Origin: Muribaculaceae bacterium
Lineage (GTDB): Bacteria > Bacteroidota > Bacteroidia > Bacteroidales > Muribaculaceae
DNA length: 48,277 nucleotides
Direction: 5' to 3'
NCBI GenBank assembly: GCA_016290765.1
Contig: JAEEVE010000002.1
Span: 1-48,277 of the forward strand
Shown: positions 1 through 9,364 of the stretch, in pieces
How the letters are laid out: every line of letters begins with the position of its first letter
Numbering within the stretch: the stretch's first letter is position 1
Notes under the pieces: generated by a model
What the model was told of the DNA's origin: nothing
The model's database searches: none
Seen by the model: only the letters and a program-made list of their open reading frames with translations
Position numbers and translations under genes: made by a program

Positions 1-165
1 TGAGATGTCCGTATCCATTTCACAAGCATTGCTTACTGGAACGCGGAATTCATCTGCAATGGGGGTATAGTTGTGGTGGGTCATGTTTTCAGCAAACTCA
101 ACACCTTCTTTATAGATGAAACGATATGCCAAGTATGAACTTAGGCAAAAATCTTTTTTAACCAT
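1..165 (-). CDS. Partial CDS (N-terminus only), hypothetical; possibly an asparagine-synthase-related protein of a polysaccharide locus
   Basis: Open reverse frame from CAT at 163-165 to the window edge: MVKKDFCLSSYLAYRFIYKEGVEFAENMTHHNYTPIADEFRVPVSNACEMDTDIS. Stop lies outside the window. Family guess is from memory only. Confidence 0.5.
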   Translation of the reverse strand, partial: MVKKDFCLSSYLAYRFIYKEGVEFAENMTHHNYTPIADEFRVPVSNACEMDTDIS

Positions 166-172
166 ATACTAA

Positions 173-616
173 TTATTTAAGATCTTCTAAACTATGACCA
201 CGTATTGAATGCAATGCTTCGTTGATGCAAGTAGATGAAATACCTTTTGTGTAGGGGAAATACACAATTTTTATACCTGCATCGGCAAACTCTCTTTCAT
301 ATTCAAGCCATTTGTCAGTGCCATACCAATCATCACCAACGAATAAGATTTGCGCGCCCAGTTTTTTGCAAGCGGCAAGTTTGTCCATGTCATATTGTGG
401 CACGGCAGCATCAACATATTTGATGCTGCGTACAATTTCAATTCTATCTTCAAAGGGAATCATTGCTTGTTTTCCTTTATAGCTAACCAGCTCATCGACC
501 GTAACGCCGACAATTAGCTTGTCGCACATACCTTTGGCATTCTTTAGTAAGTTCAAATGGCCCACGTGAAACAAATCATAGACCCCAGTTGTATATCCAA
601 TAATCATTATATTCAA
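173..616 (-). CDS. Glycerol-3-phosphate cytidylyltransferase-like / cytidylyltransferase family protein (TagD-like)
   Basis: GYTTGVYDLFHVGHLNLLKNAK nucleotidyltransferase motif and C-terminal GISST (ISSTxI-like) motif. Confidence 0.85.
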   Translation of the reverse strand: MNIMIIGYTTGVYDLFHVGHLNLLKNAKGMCDKLIVGVTVDELVSYKGKQAMIPFEDRIEIVRSIKYVDAAVPQYDMDKLAACKKLGAQILFVGDDWYGTDKWLEYEREFADAGIKIVYFPYTKGISSTCINEALHSIRGHSLEDLK

Positions 617-684
617 TTTTATTAACTTGCAAAGTTAGCTCTTTTTGCTCATTAAACAAAACTTTTTAGTGAAAATAGTGTCGC

Positions 685-2004
685 ATGGAGTTATTTTCAG
701 TAATTTTGCAAATTACGAAGAAACTAATTGAAACATTTAGAAAAGGATGTCGATTTGTGTATCTGCATGTTTGGCAATATAGAAATGTTGGGCGTGTTCA
801 GCAACGTCGTGTCGATTTGGTCAGGCAGCGTGGTAAAGTAAGAGTGGTGTTTCTGGCAATGAGCGTTCCTATCTGGAAGTATCAACATTTGTATGAATTA
901 TTGCGAAGGGATGGCCGATTTGAAGTGACAATTGTTATATCGCCTAGCATTGATTATGATAAGGAACAACAGCGACAAGATGTCGTAGGGCTACGCAAGT
1001 TTTTTGATGAGAACAATATCTCATATGTTGATTTTGATATCACAGGCCAAACAGAGCCTTTTGATATCAAAAATAAGATTGATCCAGACATAATTTTTTA
1101 TCCGCAGCCTTATGAACGATTACTTGTTTCACAACATGATTGTATTAATTTTTATGATCGATTGCTGTGCTATTATCCCTATGCGTTCATGACAGGGAAG
1201 GGCAAGTTTTCCTATGATTTTCATTTCCATAACTTGGCATGGAGGCTCTATTATCCCAACGAGGAAATTCGTCATGAAGCCGAGGTCACTGCGTGGAATA
1301 AGGGGCGCAATGTGCGCGTCGTGGGGCATCCTAACGGCGATGACTTCACATATTGGGATGGCACCGATCCATGGAAGCCGATGTCCGATGGCCGCCCGCG
1401 CAAACGCATCATCTGGGCGCCACACTTCTCGTTTGACGACAAGTTCGGGCAGCTGCCACGGGGCAATTTCCTGTGGGTTGCGCATTTCATGCTCGATTTG
1501 GCACAACGTTATCAGGAGTTTGTCCAGATTGCCTTCAAGCCGCATCCTCGATTGCTCACCGAGCTGTACAACCACCCCGACTGGGGAAGGCAGCGGACCG
1601 ACGACTTCTATCAGCTGTGGGCCGATATGGAAAACACTCAATTAGAGCTTGGCAACTATATCGACCTGTTTATGACCAGTGATGCCATGATTCATGACAG
1701 CGGTTCGTTTGTCATCGAGTACCTCTATACCCACAAGCCCGTCATGTTTATCTCGCGTGACATCAATCACTTCCTCACGGGCCAGACCGACCTGTCTCGC
1801 GAAGCATTCGCACAGCTCTACATCGGCAAGGAAGAGAGTGAGATTCTGGACTTTGTCGACAATGTGGTCTTAGGTGGCGATGACCCGATGCTACCGCAGC
1901 GCATGGCATTTTATCAACGGCACCTCTTGCCTCCTGGAGGGAAATCAGTCGCGCAAAACACGCTTGATGATTTGATTGAGTCGTTAGGGATGGCTACAGA
2001 GTGA
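685..2004 (+). CDS. CDP-glycerol:glycerophosphate glycerophosphotransferase family protein
   Basis: Glyphos_transf-like C-terminal half: KRIIWAPHFSF, FKPHPRL, DLFMTSDAMIHDSGSFVIEYLYTHKPVMF. Exact start uncertain. Confidence 0.8.
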   Translation: MELFSVILQITKKLIETFRKGCRFVYLHVWQYRNVGRVQQRRVDLVRQRGKVRVVFLAMSVPIWKYQHLYELLRRDGRFEVTIVISPSIDYDKEQQRQDVVGLRKFFDENNISYVDFDITGQTEPFDIKNKIDPDIIFYPQPYERLLVSQHDCINFYDRLLCYYPYAFMTGKGKFSYDFHFHNLAWRLYYPNEEIRHEAEVTAWNKGRNVRVVGHPNGDDFTYWDGTDPWKPMSDGRPRKRIIWAPHFSFDDKFGQLPRGNFLWVAHFMLDLAQRYQEFVQIAFKPHPRLLTELYNHPDWGRQRTDDFYQLWADMENTQLELGNYIDLFMTSDAMIHDSGSFVIEYLYTHKPVMFISRDINHFLTGQTDLSREAFAQLYIGKEESEILDFVDNVVLGGDDPMLPQRMAFYQRHLLPPGGKSVAQNTLDDLIESLGMATE

Positions 2005-2092
2005 AATGTCATCACTATAACTATGGTATTTGTCAGCTTAAAATATAGATCTGTGTGATTGTTTCACGTTTTATTTGTTGCGGTAATGTGGA

Positions 2093-2100
2093 ATTATCAT
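2093..2100 (+). promoter_or_regulatory. Candidate Bacteroidota -7 promoter element upstream of plsC
   Basis: TAnnTTTG-type match in 'cattaactttgcag', about 35 bp upstream of the ATG; coordinate approximate by a few bases. Confidence 0.45.
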
Positions 2101-2137
2101 TAACTTTGCAGTCTGAAAACCACAAATTCGATTTCTC

Positions 2138-2872
2138 ATGAAATACCTCTTCAGAATATATCAATGGTGCATCGCGGCGCCCATCTTGTTGGTTGCCACA
2201 ATCATTACCGCCATTGTCACCATTATTGGCTCCTATATCAACAGCGATTGGTGGGGGTATTATCCGGCTAAGTGGTGGTCTAGGTTGTGGTGCCTGTTGC
2301 TCTTTGTCCGTATCGAGGTGCTAGGCCGACAACTTATCGATAGAAATACAAGCTATGTATTTGTTGCCAATCATCAGGGGGCGTTTGACATCTTCTCGAT
2401 CTATGGTTTTCTGGGGCATCCCTTCAAGTGGATGATGCGCAAGGGGCTGGGCAATTTCCCGTTGGTGGGATACGCATGCCGCCGGGCTGGTCACATCATG
2501 GTTGACACGCACTCGGCCGAAGGGTTGAAAAAAACCATGGCCGATGCCGAGCGGAAACTGAGCAATGGCGTTTCGCTTGTGGTCTTCCCCGAGGGGCGCC
2601 GCACCGAAACGGGCAAGATGGGGCCGTTTAAGCCCGGAGCATATAAGTTGGCGGTCGAGTTCAACCTGCCAGTGGTGCCCATCACCATCGATGGCAGTTA
2701 CCGCGTCATGCCGCGCACCACATTCAATGTCACGCCGGGCAAGATTGTGCTCAAGCTGCATGAGCCCATTCATCCCAGTCCCGAGGGGCACGACATCGTG
2801 CGGCTGATGGCTCAAAGCCGTGAAGCAATCGCGAGTGACTTGCCTGGTGAGGCGGCGACTTCGGAGGCTTGA
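2138..2872 (+). CDS. plsC: 1-acyl-sn-glycerol-3-phosphate acyltransferase (PlsC-like)
   Basis: NHQGAFD (NHxxxxD) and FPEGRRTETGKMGPFKPGAYKLA motifs. Confidence 0.85.
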   Translation: MKYLFRIYQWCIAAPILLVATIITAIVTIIGSYINSDWWGYYPAKWWSRLWCLLLFVRIEVLGRQLIDRNTSYVFVANHQGAFDIFSIYGFLGHPFKWMMRKGLGNFPLVGYACRRAGHIMVDTHSAEGLKKTMADAERKLSNGVSLVVFPEGRRTETGKMGPFKPGAYKLAVEFNLPVVPITIDGSYRVMPRTTFNVTPGKIVLKLHEPIHPSPEGHDIVRLMAQSREAIASDLPGEAATSEA

Positions 2873-2982
2873 TTTTTGCCTTGAAACGCCTTATGAGGGG
2901 CGAAAATCGGCAAAATTCACGAAAAAATCAACTTTTTTTGAAAAAAAACGCCTCAAACCCTTGCCGGTTCAAAAAATAGCAG

Positions 2983-2990
2983 TACCTTTG
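2983..2990 (+). promoter_or_regulatory. -7 element (TAccTTTG) with TTG at 2961-2963, promoter for tRNA-Gln
   Basis: TTG...19 nt...TACCTTTG matches the published Bacteroides TTTG/TAnnTTTG architecture. Confidence 0.5.
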
Positions 2991-3060
2991 CAGCGCATTT
3001 CGATAAAACAAGGCAATTAAGCATGCTTTAGTTCATTTGGTTTGCACTCATTTTGGGAAT

Positions 3061-3131
3061 TGTCCTGTGGTGTAACGGTAGCACACCGGATTCTGGTTCC
3101 GTTTGCGTGGGTTCGAATCCTACCAGGACAA
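3061..3131 (+). tRNA. tRNA-Gln (anticodon CTG)
   Basis: Manual cloverleaf: acceptor TGTCCTG/CAGGACA perfect, D arm GTGT/GCAC, anticodon loop TTCTGGT, T arm GTGGG-TTCGAAT-CCTAC, discriminator A; no encoded CCA. Confidence 0.93.
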
Positions 3132-3133
3132 CT

Positions 3134-3160
3134 AAAAGTGACCGCATGGTCACTTTTTTT
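3134..3160 (+). terminator. Rho-independent terminator after tRNA-Gln
   Basis: AAAGTGACC-gcat-GGTCACTTT hairpin followed by a T run. Confidence 0.8.
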
Positions 3161-3237
3161 AACGGAGAGTTGCGGCTGCACTCGTTTGCACAAGATTTCT
3201 CCACTTTTTACTAACAAATTTAAACTCATTATCTAAA

Positions 3238-3813
3238 ATGGCAGTAAAAATCAGATTGCAACGCCACGGTCACAAGGACTATGCGTTCTATCCCATTGTC
3301 ATCGCCGATAGCAGGGCACCACGAGATGGTAGATTTATTGAAAGGATTGGTTCTTATAACCCCAACACTAATCCTGCTACAATAAGTTTAAATTTCGAGC
3401 GCGCACTCTATTGGGTGAACGTCGGCGCACAACCTACCGACACAGTTCGTAACATCCTAAGCCGCGAAGGCGTCATGCTCATGAAGCACCTGCAAGGTGG
3501 TGTCAAGAAGGGCGCATTTGACGAGGCCGAGGCTCAGCGCCGTTTCGACGCTTGGAAGGCCGAGAAGGATGCCAAGCTCGAGGCAGTGAAGAACCAGGAG
3601 CGCGAGGGTAAGAAGGCTGCAGCCAAGAAGGCCCTGGAGGAAGAGACCAAGAAGAACGAGGCAAAGGCCGAGGCCGTAGCCAAGAAGCGTGCCGAGATTG
3701 CTGCAGCTAAGGCTGCTGAGCAGGCCGCTAAGGCTGCCGAGGCTGCTGCTGCCGAGGCTCCCGCCGAGGAGGCTCCCGCAGCCGAAGCTACCGAGGCTCC
3801 CGCCGAGGCTTAA
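3238..3813 (+). CDS. rpsP: 30S ribosomal protein bS16 with long Ala/Lys/Glu-rich C-terminal extension
   Basis: [43 protein letters not shown] is the canonical bS16 N-terminus; residues ~110-191 are low-complexity A/E/K. Confidence 0.97.
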   Translation: MAVKIRLQRHGHKDYAFYPIVIADSRAPRDGRFIERIGSYNPNTNPATISLNFERALYWVNVGAQPTDTVRNILSREGVMLMKHLQGGVKKGAFDEAEAQRRFDAWKAEKDAKLEAVKNQEREGKKAAAKKALEEETKKNEAKAEAVAKKRAEIAAAKAAEQAAKAAEAAAAEAPAEEAPAAEATEAPAEA

Positions 3814-3837
3814 GCCACAGGCGCATAGCCGAGAAAC

Positions 3838-3873
3838 AAAAACGCTGGTATCAAATGTGATGCCAGCGTTTTT
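3838..3873. terminator. Bidirectional terminator between rpsP (+) and galE (-)
   Basis: AAAAACGCTGGTATCA-aatg-TGATGCCAGCGTTTTT, 16-bp stem with one wobble and A/T runs on both sides. Confidence 0.85.
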
Positions 3874-3895
3874 TGTGTTGTCAGGAACAAGAATC

Positions 3896-4930
3896 CTACA
3901 TGATGCCGCGTTCGCGCAGCCGCTTCTGCCAGTTCCAGGCACTAAGCATCGTGTCGTCAACACTGGCTTCGGCTTTCCAACCAAGCACATCGTTGGCGCG
4001 CTTGGGATCGGCCCAAATTTTCTCGATGTCACCCTCGCGGCGACCCACAATCTTGTGCGGAACCTTGACACCCGTGGCACGCTCAAAGGCATCGATGAGC
4101 TGAAGCACCGACAGTCCATTGCCTGTTCCGATGTTGAACACCTCGAGGGCATCGTCGCTCTCGTCGTTAAGCATGCGGTCCAGTGCCCGCACATGCGCCT
4201 TGGCCAGGTCGACCACATTGATAAAGTCGCGGATGCAAGAGCCATCGGGCGTGTCATAGTCGTCACCAAACACACTGAGCAACGGACGAATTCCAATGGC
4301 GGTCTGAGTCAAATAGGGCACCAGGTTTTGGGGCACACCATTAGGTAGCTCGCCAATCTCGGCACTGGGATGTGCGCCGATGGGATTGAAGTAACGCAAC
4401 AAGATGGCCTTGATGGGGCTGCCGCTCTTGATGACATCAGCGATGATGTCCTCGCACATCTGTTTGGTGGCTCCATAGGGCGAAGTGGCCTTCTTGGTCG
4501 GAGCAGCCTCGGTGATGGGGTTCTGGTCGGGCTCGCCATAGACGGTGCACGACGATGAGAACACAAAGCCCTTGACACCATAGGTGGGCATCAAGTCTAA
4601 GAGGTTGAGCAAGATGTTCAAGTTGTTGCGGTAGTACATGATGGGTTTCTGTACCGACTCGCCAACAGCCTTGTAGGCCGCGAAATTGATGATGCCTTGG
4701 ATGCCGGGGTTCTCCTGGAACAGGCGATGTAGCGTGTCGATGTCGGTGCAGTCGCCCTCGACAAACACAGGGCGTATGCCTGTAATATGCTCGATGCCAT
4801 CAAGTACCTCGCGGTTGCTGTTGCTCAGATTGTCGATGATGACAACCTCATAGCCAGCGTTCTGCAACTCAACAGTGGTGTGCGAACCGATAAAGCCAGT
4901 TCCACCAGTGACTAATATTTTCCCTTTCAT
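3896..4930 (-). CDS. galE: UDP-glucose 4-epimerase
   Basis: MKGKILVTGGTGFIGSHTTVELQNAGYEVVIIDNLSNS Rossmann motif, YGATK catalytic YxxxK, GTGNGLSVLQLI. The supplied ORF extends to 5011, but ATG 4928-4930 is the conserved start; the longer form would overlap wecB. Confidence 0.93.
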   Translation of the reverse strand: MKGKILVTGGTGFIGSHTTVELQNAGYEVVIIDNLSNSNREVLDGIEHITGIRPVFVEGDCTDIDTLHRLFQENPGIQGIINFAAYKAVGESVQKPIMYYRNNLNILLNLLDLMPTYGVKGFVFSSSCTVYGEPDQNPITEAAPTKKATSPYGATKQMCEDIIADVIKSGSPIKAILLRYFNPIGAHPSAEIGELPNGVPQNLVPYLTQTAIGIRPLLSVFGDDYDTPDGSCIRDFINVVDLAKAHVRALDRMLNDESDDALEVFNIGTGNGLSVLQLIDAFERATGVKVPHKIVGRREGDIEKIWADPKRANDVLGWKAEASVDDTMLSAWNWQKRLRERGIM

Positions 4931-4958
4931 AATGTCTTTATTTTTTAGTTCTTTATGA

Positions 4959-6119
4959 TCAATGAGTGATAAGATGCTCGACGATGCGGCCGCAGGCTTT
5001 GCCGTCACCATAGGGATTTACCGCATGGCTCATCGCATCGTAAGCCGAAGTGTCGGTCAACAGCAAGGTCATGTTGTCAACGATGGCATCATAGTTTGCA
5101 CCTACTAACTTAACCGTGCCGGCCTCTACTGCCTCGGGACGCTCGGTTGTGTCGCGCATCACCAGCACGGGCTTACCCAAGCCAGGCGCCTCCTCCTGAA
5201 TGCCGCCACTGTCGGTCAACACGATGGTTGATTTTTCCATTAGGTAGACAAACGACAAGTATTCAAGCGGATTGATGAAGAACAGGTTGCCCTTGCCACG
5301 AGCCAGGTCATCGCCAAACAACGCATGGATGGGCTTGCGCACATTGGGGTTCAGGTGCATCGGGTAAACGAAGTCAACATCGGGGAAACGCTCGGCCAGT
5401 GTCTTGATGGCGCGGCATATATTCTCAAATCCACCGCCAAAATTCTCACGGCGGTGACCGGTGATGAGCACCAAGCGGCGGCTTTGCTCAAGACGCGACA
5501 CATCATAGCCAAAGGCACGGATGCGCTCGGACAATTCATCGCCCAGTTGTGTGTTGTTTTTGATGATATCCACAACCCAGTGAAGTGCGTCGATTACCGT
5601 GTTGCCAGTAACGACAATGCGATCATCGGGCGTGTGCTCATCGAGCAGGTTCTGACGGCTCAGAGGGGTGGGGGCAAAGTCATAGGTTGCGATGCGGCCA
5701 GTAATCTGGCGATTCATCTCCTCAGGCCATGGACTGTAGATGTTGTGGGTGCGCAGACCGGCCTCGACATGGCCCACAGGAATCTGCTGGTAGAATGCGG
5801 CCAGTGCAGTGGCTGTACTGGTGGACGTATCACCATGCACAAGCACGACATCGGGCTTTACCTGATTGAGCACATCACGCATGCCCAACAACACCCGAGA
5901 CGTCACATCATACAAATCTTGCCCCTGCTGCATGATGTTCAAGTCATACTCTGGCTTGATGTCAAAGATTTCTAGCACTTGGTCAAGCATCTCGCGGTGT
6001 TGAGCCGTGACGCAAACGATGGTCTCAAAGACATCTTTGCGCGACTGAAATGCCTTGACCAGAGGGGCCATTTTTATGGCTTCGGGACGCGTCCCGAATA
6101 CGAGCATGATTCTTTTCAT
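4959..6119 (-). CDS. wecB: UDP-N-acetylglucosamine 2-epimerase (non-hydrolyzing)
   Basis: MKRIMLVFGTRPEAIKMAPLV, VHGDTSTSTATALAAF, HVEAGLRT, ITGHRRENFG, DSGGIQEEAPGLGKPVLVMRDTTERPE. Confidence 0.95.
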   Translation of the reverse strand: MKRIMLVFGTRPEAIKMAPLVKAFQSRKDVFETIVCVTAQHREMLDQVLEIFDIKPEYDLNIMQQGQDLYDVTSRVLLGMRDVLNQVKPDVVLVHGDTSTSTATALAAFYQQIPVGHVEAGLRTHNIYSPWPEEMNRQITGRIATYDFAPTPLSRQNLLDEHTPDDRIVVTGNTVIDALHWVVDIIKNNTQLGDELSERIRAFGYDVSRLEQSRRLVLITGHRRENFGGGFENICRAIKTLAERFPDVDFVYPMHLNPNVRKPIHALFGDDLARGKGNLFFINPLEYLSFVYLMEKSTIVLTDSGGIQEEAPGLGKPVLVMRDTTERPEAVEAGTVKLVGANYDAIVDNMTLLLTDTSAYDAMSHAVNPYGDGKACGRIVEHLITH

Positions 6120-6144
6120 ATTATGTTAGAAACGAATAAACAAC

Positions 6145-7203
6145 TTAGTGAGATAATGGAAGCTTTGACCATAGCTTGGTCAGTAGATTCCATATCAATA
6201 TCCTAATCTTGTCAATCAAGATGGAACCAAAGAATACGGCGATGACAAACAGGCTGCTGTAGACGATAAATTCGCAACGAGGCTCATTGTTGAACCAGTT
6301 CAAGATAATCTGGTCATAGAACCTATCACCGATAAAGCTGCTCGACTGAGTCAAATAGGCTCCAAAAGCAGACAAAGCGAGCCAGTTGATGACGCGGCTC
6401 TGGAAGGTGAATTTTGAGAAGAACAACAGCAGATGCATCGCACCCATTATCACCAACGGACAAATGTAGAAATAGAGCGCCCCACCGCGGCCTGCATGCT
6501 GCTTGATGACAAACATGGCAATGGTCAAGAAGGCGACAATGGCAAGATAGATAGCCAAGTCCCACCAGCGGTTCAGTTTCCACATCTTGATGGGGTGCAA
6601 CCTCGTATAACGCGCCAACAGATACAGACCGATAAATGACGGCAATGAATAGCCGGCGACAAGCCAACGGGTGGACTCATAGGCCCAGCCAAAGATGAAC
6701 TGGAAGGCATAGAAGCCTACCAGCAACCAACCAAACTGACGGGCAGATGCTTTCTCCACATAGGCATTCAGCACAGGTGACAACAGGTAAAGCGCAACAT
6801 AGGCCTTGATAAACCAGTAGTCATTGAGCCCAACAATAAACAAGCGACTCAACACGTCGTGTCTCAGCTCCTCGGGAGCGAAGATGGCGCAGACACCAAT
6901 GGCAAACAAGCCAAAGAACAGTACCTGGAACAGCAACTCGCCAAGACGCTTGACTTTGAAATGGATGCCGTACCAGCCCGAGAGCAGTACAAACAAGTCG
7001 ACGGCATAGATCGAGAAAGCCTCGGTCATGAACATCAAAAAAGCTGATGATGGGTTGTTGTGCACATGTGTCATACCAGGAACGGGCAGTGCACGGAAGT
7101 TGGCATGTACCACCAGCACCAGGAACATGGCCACCAATCGCAACAGCTCCATATTGCTGTCGCGCACTTTCTTGCGATTTACTGTGGCTTGATTTTCGGT
7201 CAT
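6145..7203 (-). CDS. Acyltransferase family 3-like integral membrane protein
   Basis: Multi-TM protein starting MTENQATVNRKKVRDSNMELLRLVAMFLVLVVHANF (R-x-x-x-x-E-x-x-R-x-x-A type N-terminus). Start at 7203 gives an ATGA overlap with the upstream flippase. Confidence 0.75.
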   Translation of the reverse strand: MTENQATVNRKKVRDSNMELLRLVAMFLVLVVHANFRALPVPGMTHVHNNPSSAFLMFMTEAFSIYAVDLFVLLSGWYGIHFKVKRLGELLFQVLFFGLFAIGVCAIFAPEELRHDVLSRLFIVGLNDYWFIKAYVALYLLSPVLNAYVEKASARQFGWLLVGFYAFQFIFGWAYESTRWLVAGYSLPSFIGLYLLARYTRLHPIKMWKLNRWWDLAIYLAIVAFLTIAMFVIKQHAGRGGALYFYICPLVIMGAMHLLLFFSKFTFQSRVINWLALSAFGAYLTQSSSFIGDRFYDQIILNWFNNEPRCEFIVYSSLFVIAVFFGSILIDKIRILIWNLLTKLWSKLPLSH

Positions 7204-8648
7204 TTCTTGAGATATTTCAATGCCAGTTGACAACATTCGTCAAATGCCGAGATGTGCAGCAGTCGGCATAGCCCCATGTAAGCCAGTGGACAGGCCACTA
7301 GAGCCGAACAAAGTGCAAGCCAGGCATTCTCGAACAACCAGCTGCACAACCAGCCCAAGGCTGCCACCAGGAACGACAATACAATCAATGGGGCCAGCTC
7401 GCGTAACTGTGTGAAGAAGCCGTAGTTAAGCAACTTGCGCGTGTAGTAGGTGTTCAGGTAGAACGAGATCACTGAATATACCACACGACCCAAGCAAATG
7501 CCAAACAGGTCAAATGGCAACGACAACAACAGGATGGCAAACGCGATGGCTTTCTTGATGATTTCAAGGCGCAGCACATAGTCGGAGTGACCTTTGACAT
7601 AAATGAGGTTTAGGTTTACAATCACCACGCAGTCCCATAAGTAAGCAAAACTCAGGATCTGCAACAATGGCACGCAACCCATCCATTCCTGGCCTAGCAA
7701 GATCTCGATGAGCGGGCGTGCAATGCCGCACAGGCCCATGATGAGTGGGAATACCACCAAGGCCGACATCTGCAGATACTTGCGGTAAGCGTTCAACAAG
7801 CGAGTATCGTCGTCCTGGATGCGACTCAGCACCGGAAACGACACGCGTTGCAGAATGCCGCTAATATTACTGCTGGCAAACTGGTTGAACTTGTCTGCTC
7901 TTGAGTATAGACCCAGGCGGTTGGCCGAAAACTTCTTGCCAACCACCACATCGTAAATCTTGGCGTATACGCTACTGATGAGATTGGCAACCAGCAGCTT
8001 AGAACCATAAGAAAACAAACGGTGGAACGAGGCGCTACTGAATCGCGATCGGGGGAACCAGCGAACATAGTAGAAGCTCAACACCACATTCAGTGCTGCG
8101 CAGGCTAGCGTCTGCCACACAATCGCCCACACGCCCCAGCCAAGATAAGCCAGCACGACGCCCAATGCACCTGACAAGAATGCCGAGAAGAAAGATATCT
8201 TGGACTGTGTCTTGAAGTCAACGGCAATGGTCAGTTTGGTCTTGTTGACTGCCACAAGCGAGTTGACGACAAGGTTCAGCGAATAGACGCGTGTTACTGG
8301 GGCCAGAATAGGCTGGTTGAAGAATGTTGCAATCAGCGGTGCGCAGGCAAACAATAGCAAATACAACACCAGACTAATGCCGATGTTGATATAGAACACG
8401 GTCGAGAAGTCAGCTTCAGTGCGTTCTTGGCGCTGAATCAGAGCACTGGAGAACCCACCATCAATGAACACTTGCGACACCGACATGAAGATGGCGAGCA
8501 TCGCTATCAGTCCAAAGTTGTCAGGACCTACCAGTCGAGCAATGATCAACTCGAGGATGAAAGTCACCCCCTGCACCGAGAAGCGTTCGACAAAGCTCCA
8601 GGCTACACCGCGGACAGTCTTCTCTTTTAGGTCTTCTTGCTCAGCCAC
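7200..8648 (-). CDS. Lipopolysaccharide/O-antigen flippase of MOP superfamily (WzxC-like)
   Basis: KTVRGVAWSFVERFSVQGVTFILELIIARLVGPDNFGLIAMLAIF is typical of polysaccharide flippases; about 12 hydrophobic segments. Confidence 0.88.
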   Translation of the reverse strand: MAEQEDLKEKTVRGVAWSFVERFSVQGVTFILELIIARLVGPDNFGLIAMLAIFMSVSQVFIDGGFSSALIQRQERTEADFSTVFYINIGISLVLYLLLFACAPLIATFFNQPILAPVTRVYSLNLVVNSLVAVNKTKLTIAVDFKTQSKISFFSAFLSGALGVVLAYLGWGVWAIVWQTLACAALNVVLSFYYVRWFPRSRFSSASFHRLFSYGSKLLVANLISSVYAKIYDVVVGKKFSANRLGLYSRADKFNQFASSNISGILQRVSFPVLSRIQDDDTRLLNAYRKYLQMSALVVFPLIMGLCGIARPLIEILLGQEWMGCVPLLQILSFAYLWDCVVIVNLNLIYVKGHSDYVLRLEIIKKAIAFAILLLSLPFDLFGICLGRVVYSVISFYLNTYYTRKLLNYGFFTQLRELAPLIVLSFLVAALGWLCSWLFENAWLALCSALVACPLAYMGLCRLLHISAFDECCQLALKYLKK

Positions 8649-8650
8649 TG

Positions 8651-9355
8651 TTATTTGGCCTCAGGGTCGGGAGCAATCAGCTTGTAACCCTTGCCGTGGA
8701 TGTTGATGATCTGGATGTTCTCGTCGTCTTTCAGTTTCTTGCGAAGCTTGGTAATGTAGACATCCATCGAACGAGCGTTGAAGTAGTTGTCGTCGATCCA
8801 GATAGTCTTCAATGCGAAATTACGCTCCAGAATCTCGTTCATGTGCGAGCACAGCAGGCTCAGCAACTCGCTTTCCTTGGTGGTCAAGTTGTCGCTGCTA
8901 TCTTCGGTAAACAGCACTTGGCGCTGCGTGTCGAAGGTGAATTTGCCGATGCGATACACCGTCACATCCTTGCCTTTCTTGCCCTTGACGCGGCGCAGGA
9001 TGGCCTCAATGCGCAATACCAGTTCCTCCATGCTGAAAGGCTTGGTAATGTAATCGTCGGCACCCAGCTTGAAACCCTCTAGGATGTCGTCTTTCATTGC
9101 CTTGGCAGTCAAGAAGATAATAGGAACATCGGTGTTCACCATGCGAATCTCCTGAGCCAGTTGGAAACCATCCTTTTTGGGCATCATTACGTCAAGCAGG
9201 CAGATGTCATACTTGCCCTTGAGGAAAGCTTTGTAGCCAGCCTCGCCATCGGGCATCAAGTCGGCCTTGTAGCCCTTGTCCTCCAGGTACTCACGCGTCA
9301 GCGTGCCCAGGTTCTCGTCATCCTCACAAAGGAGAATTCTTAATTTCTCTTCCAT
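8651..9355 (-). CDS. rprY: OmpR/PhoB-family response regulator, RprY-like
   Basis: Receiver (LLCEDDENLGTL, CLLDVMMPKKDG, ITKPF) plus winged helix (LTTKESELLSLL...RSMDVYITKLRKKL). Confidence 0.85.
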   Translation of the reverse strand: MEEKLRILLCEDDENLGTLTREYLEDKGYKADLMPDGEAGYKAFLKGKYDICLLDVMMPKKDGFQLAQEIRMVNTDVPIIFLTAKAMKDDILEGFKLGADDYITKPFSMEELVLRIEAILRRVKGKKGKDVTVYRIGKFTFDTQRQVLFTEDSSDNLTTKESELLSLLCSHMNEILERNFALKTIWIDDNYFNARSMDVYITKLRKKLKDDENIQIINIHGKGYKLIAPDPEAK

Positions 9356-9364
9356 AATAATCTG

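Noticed and set aside
702-709. TAATTTTG -7 promoter-like box
   Set aside because: Lies inside the first codons of the 685-2004 ORF; may be chance in AT-rich DNA, though a downstream GTG start is possible.
3457-4296. 279-aa minus-strand ORF spanning rpsP and galE
   Set aside because: Crosses a terminator, is antisense to rpsP and out of frame with galE; low-complexity Gly/Leu/Ser output from the S16 tail.
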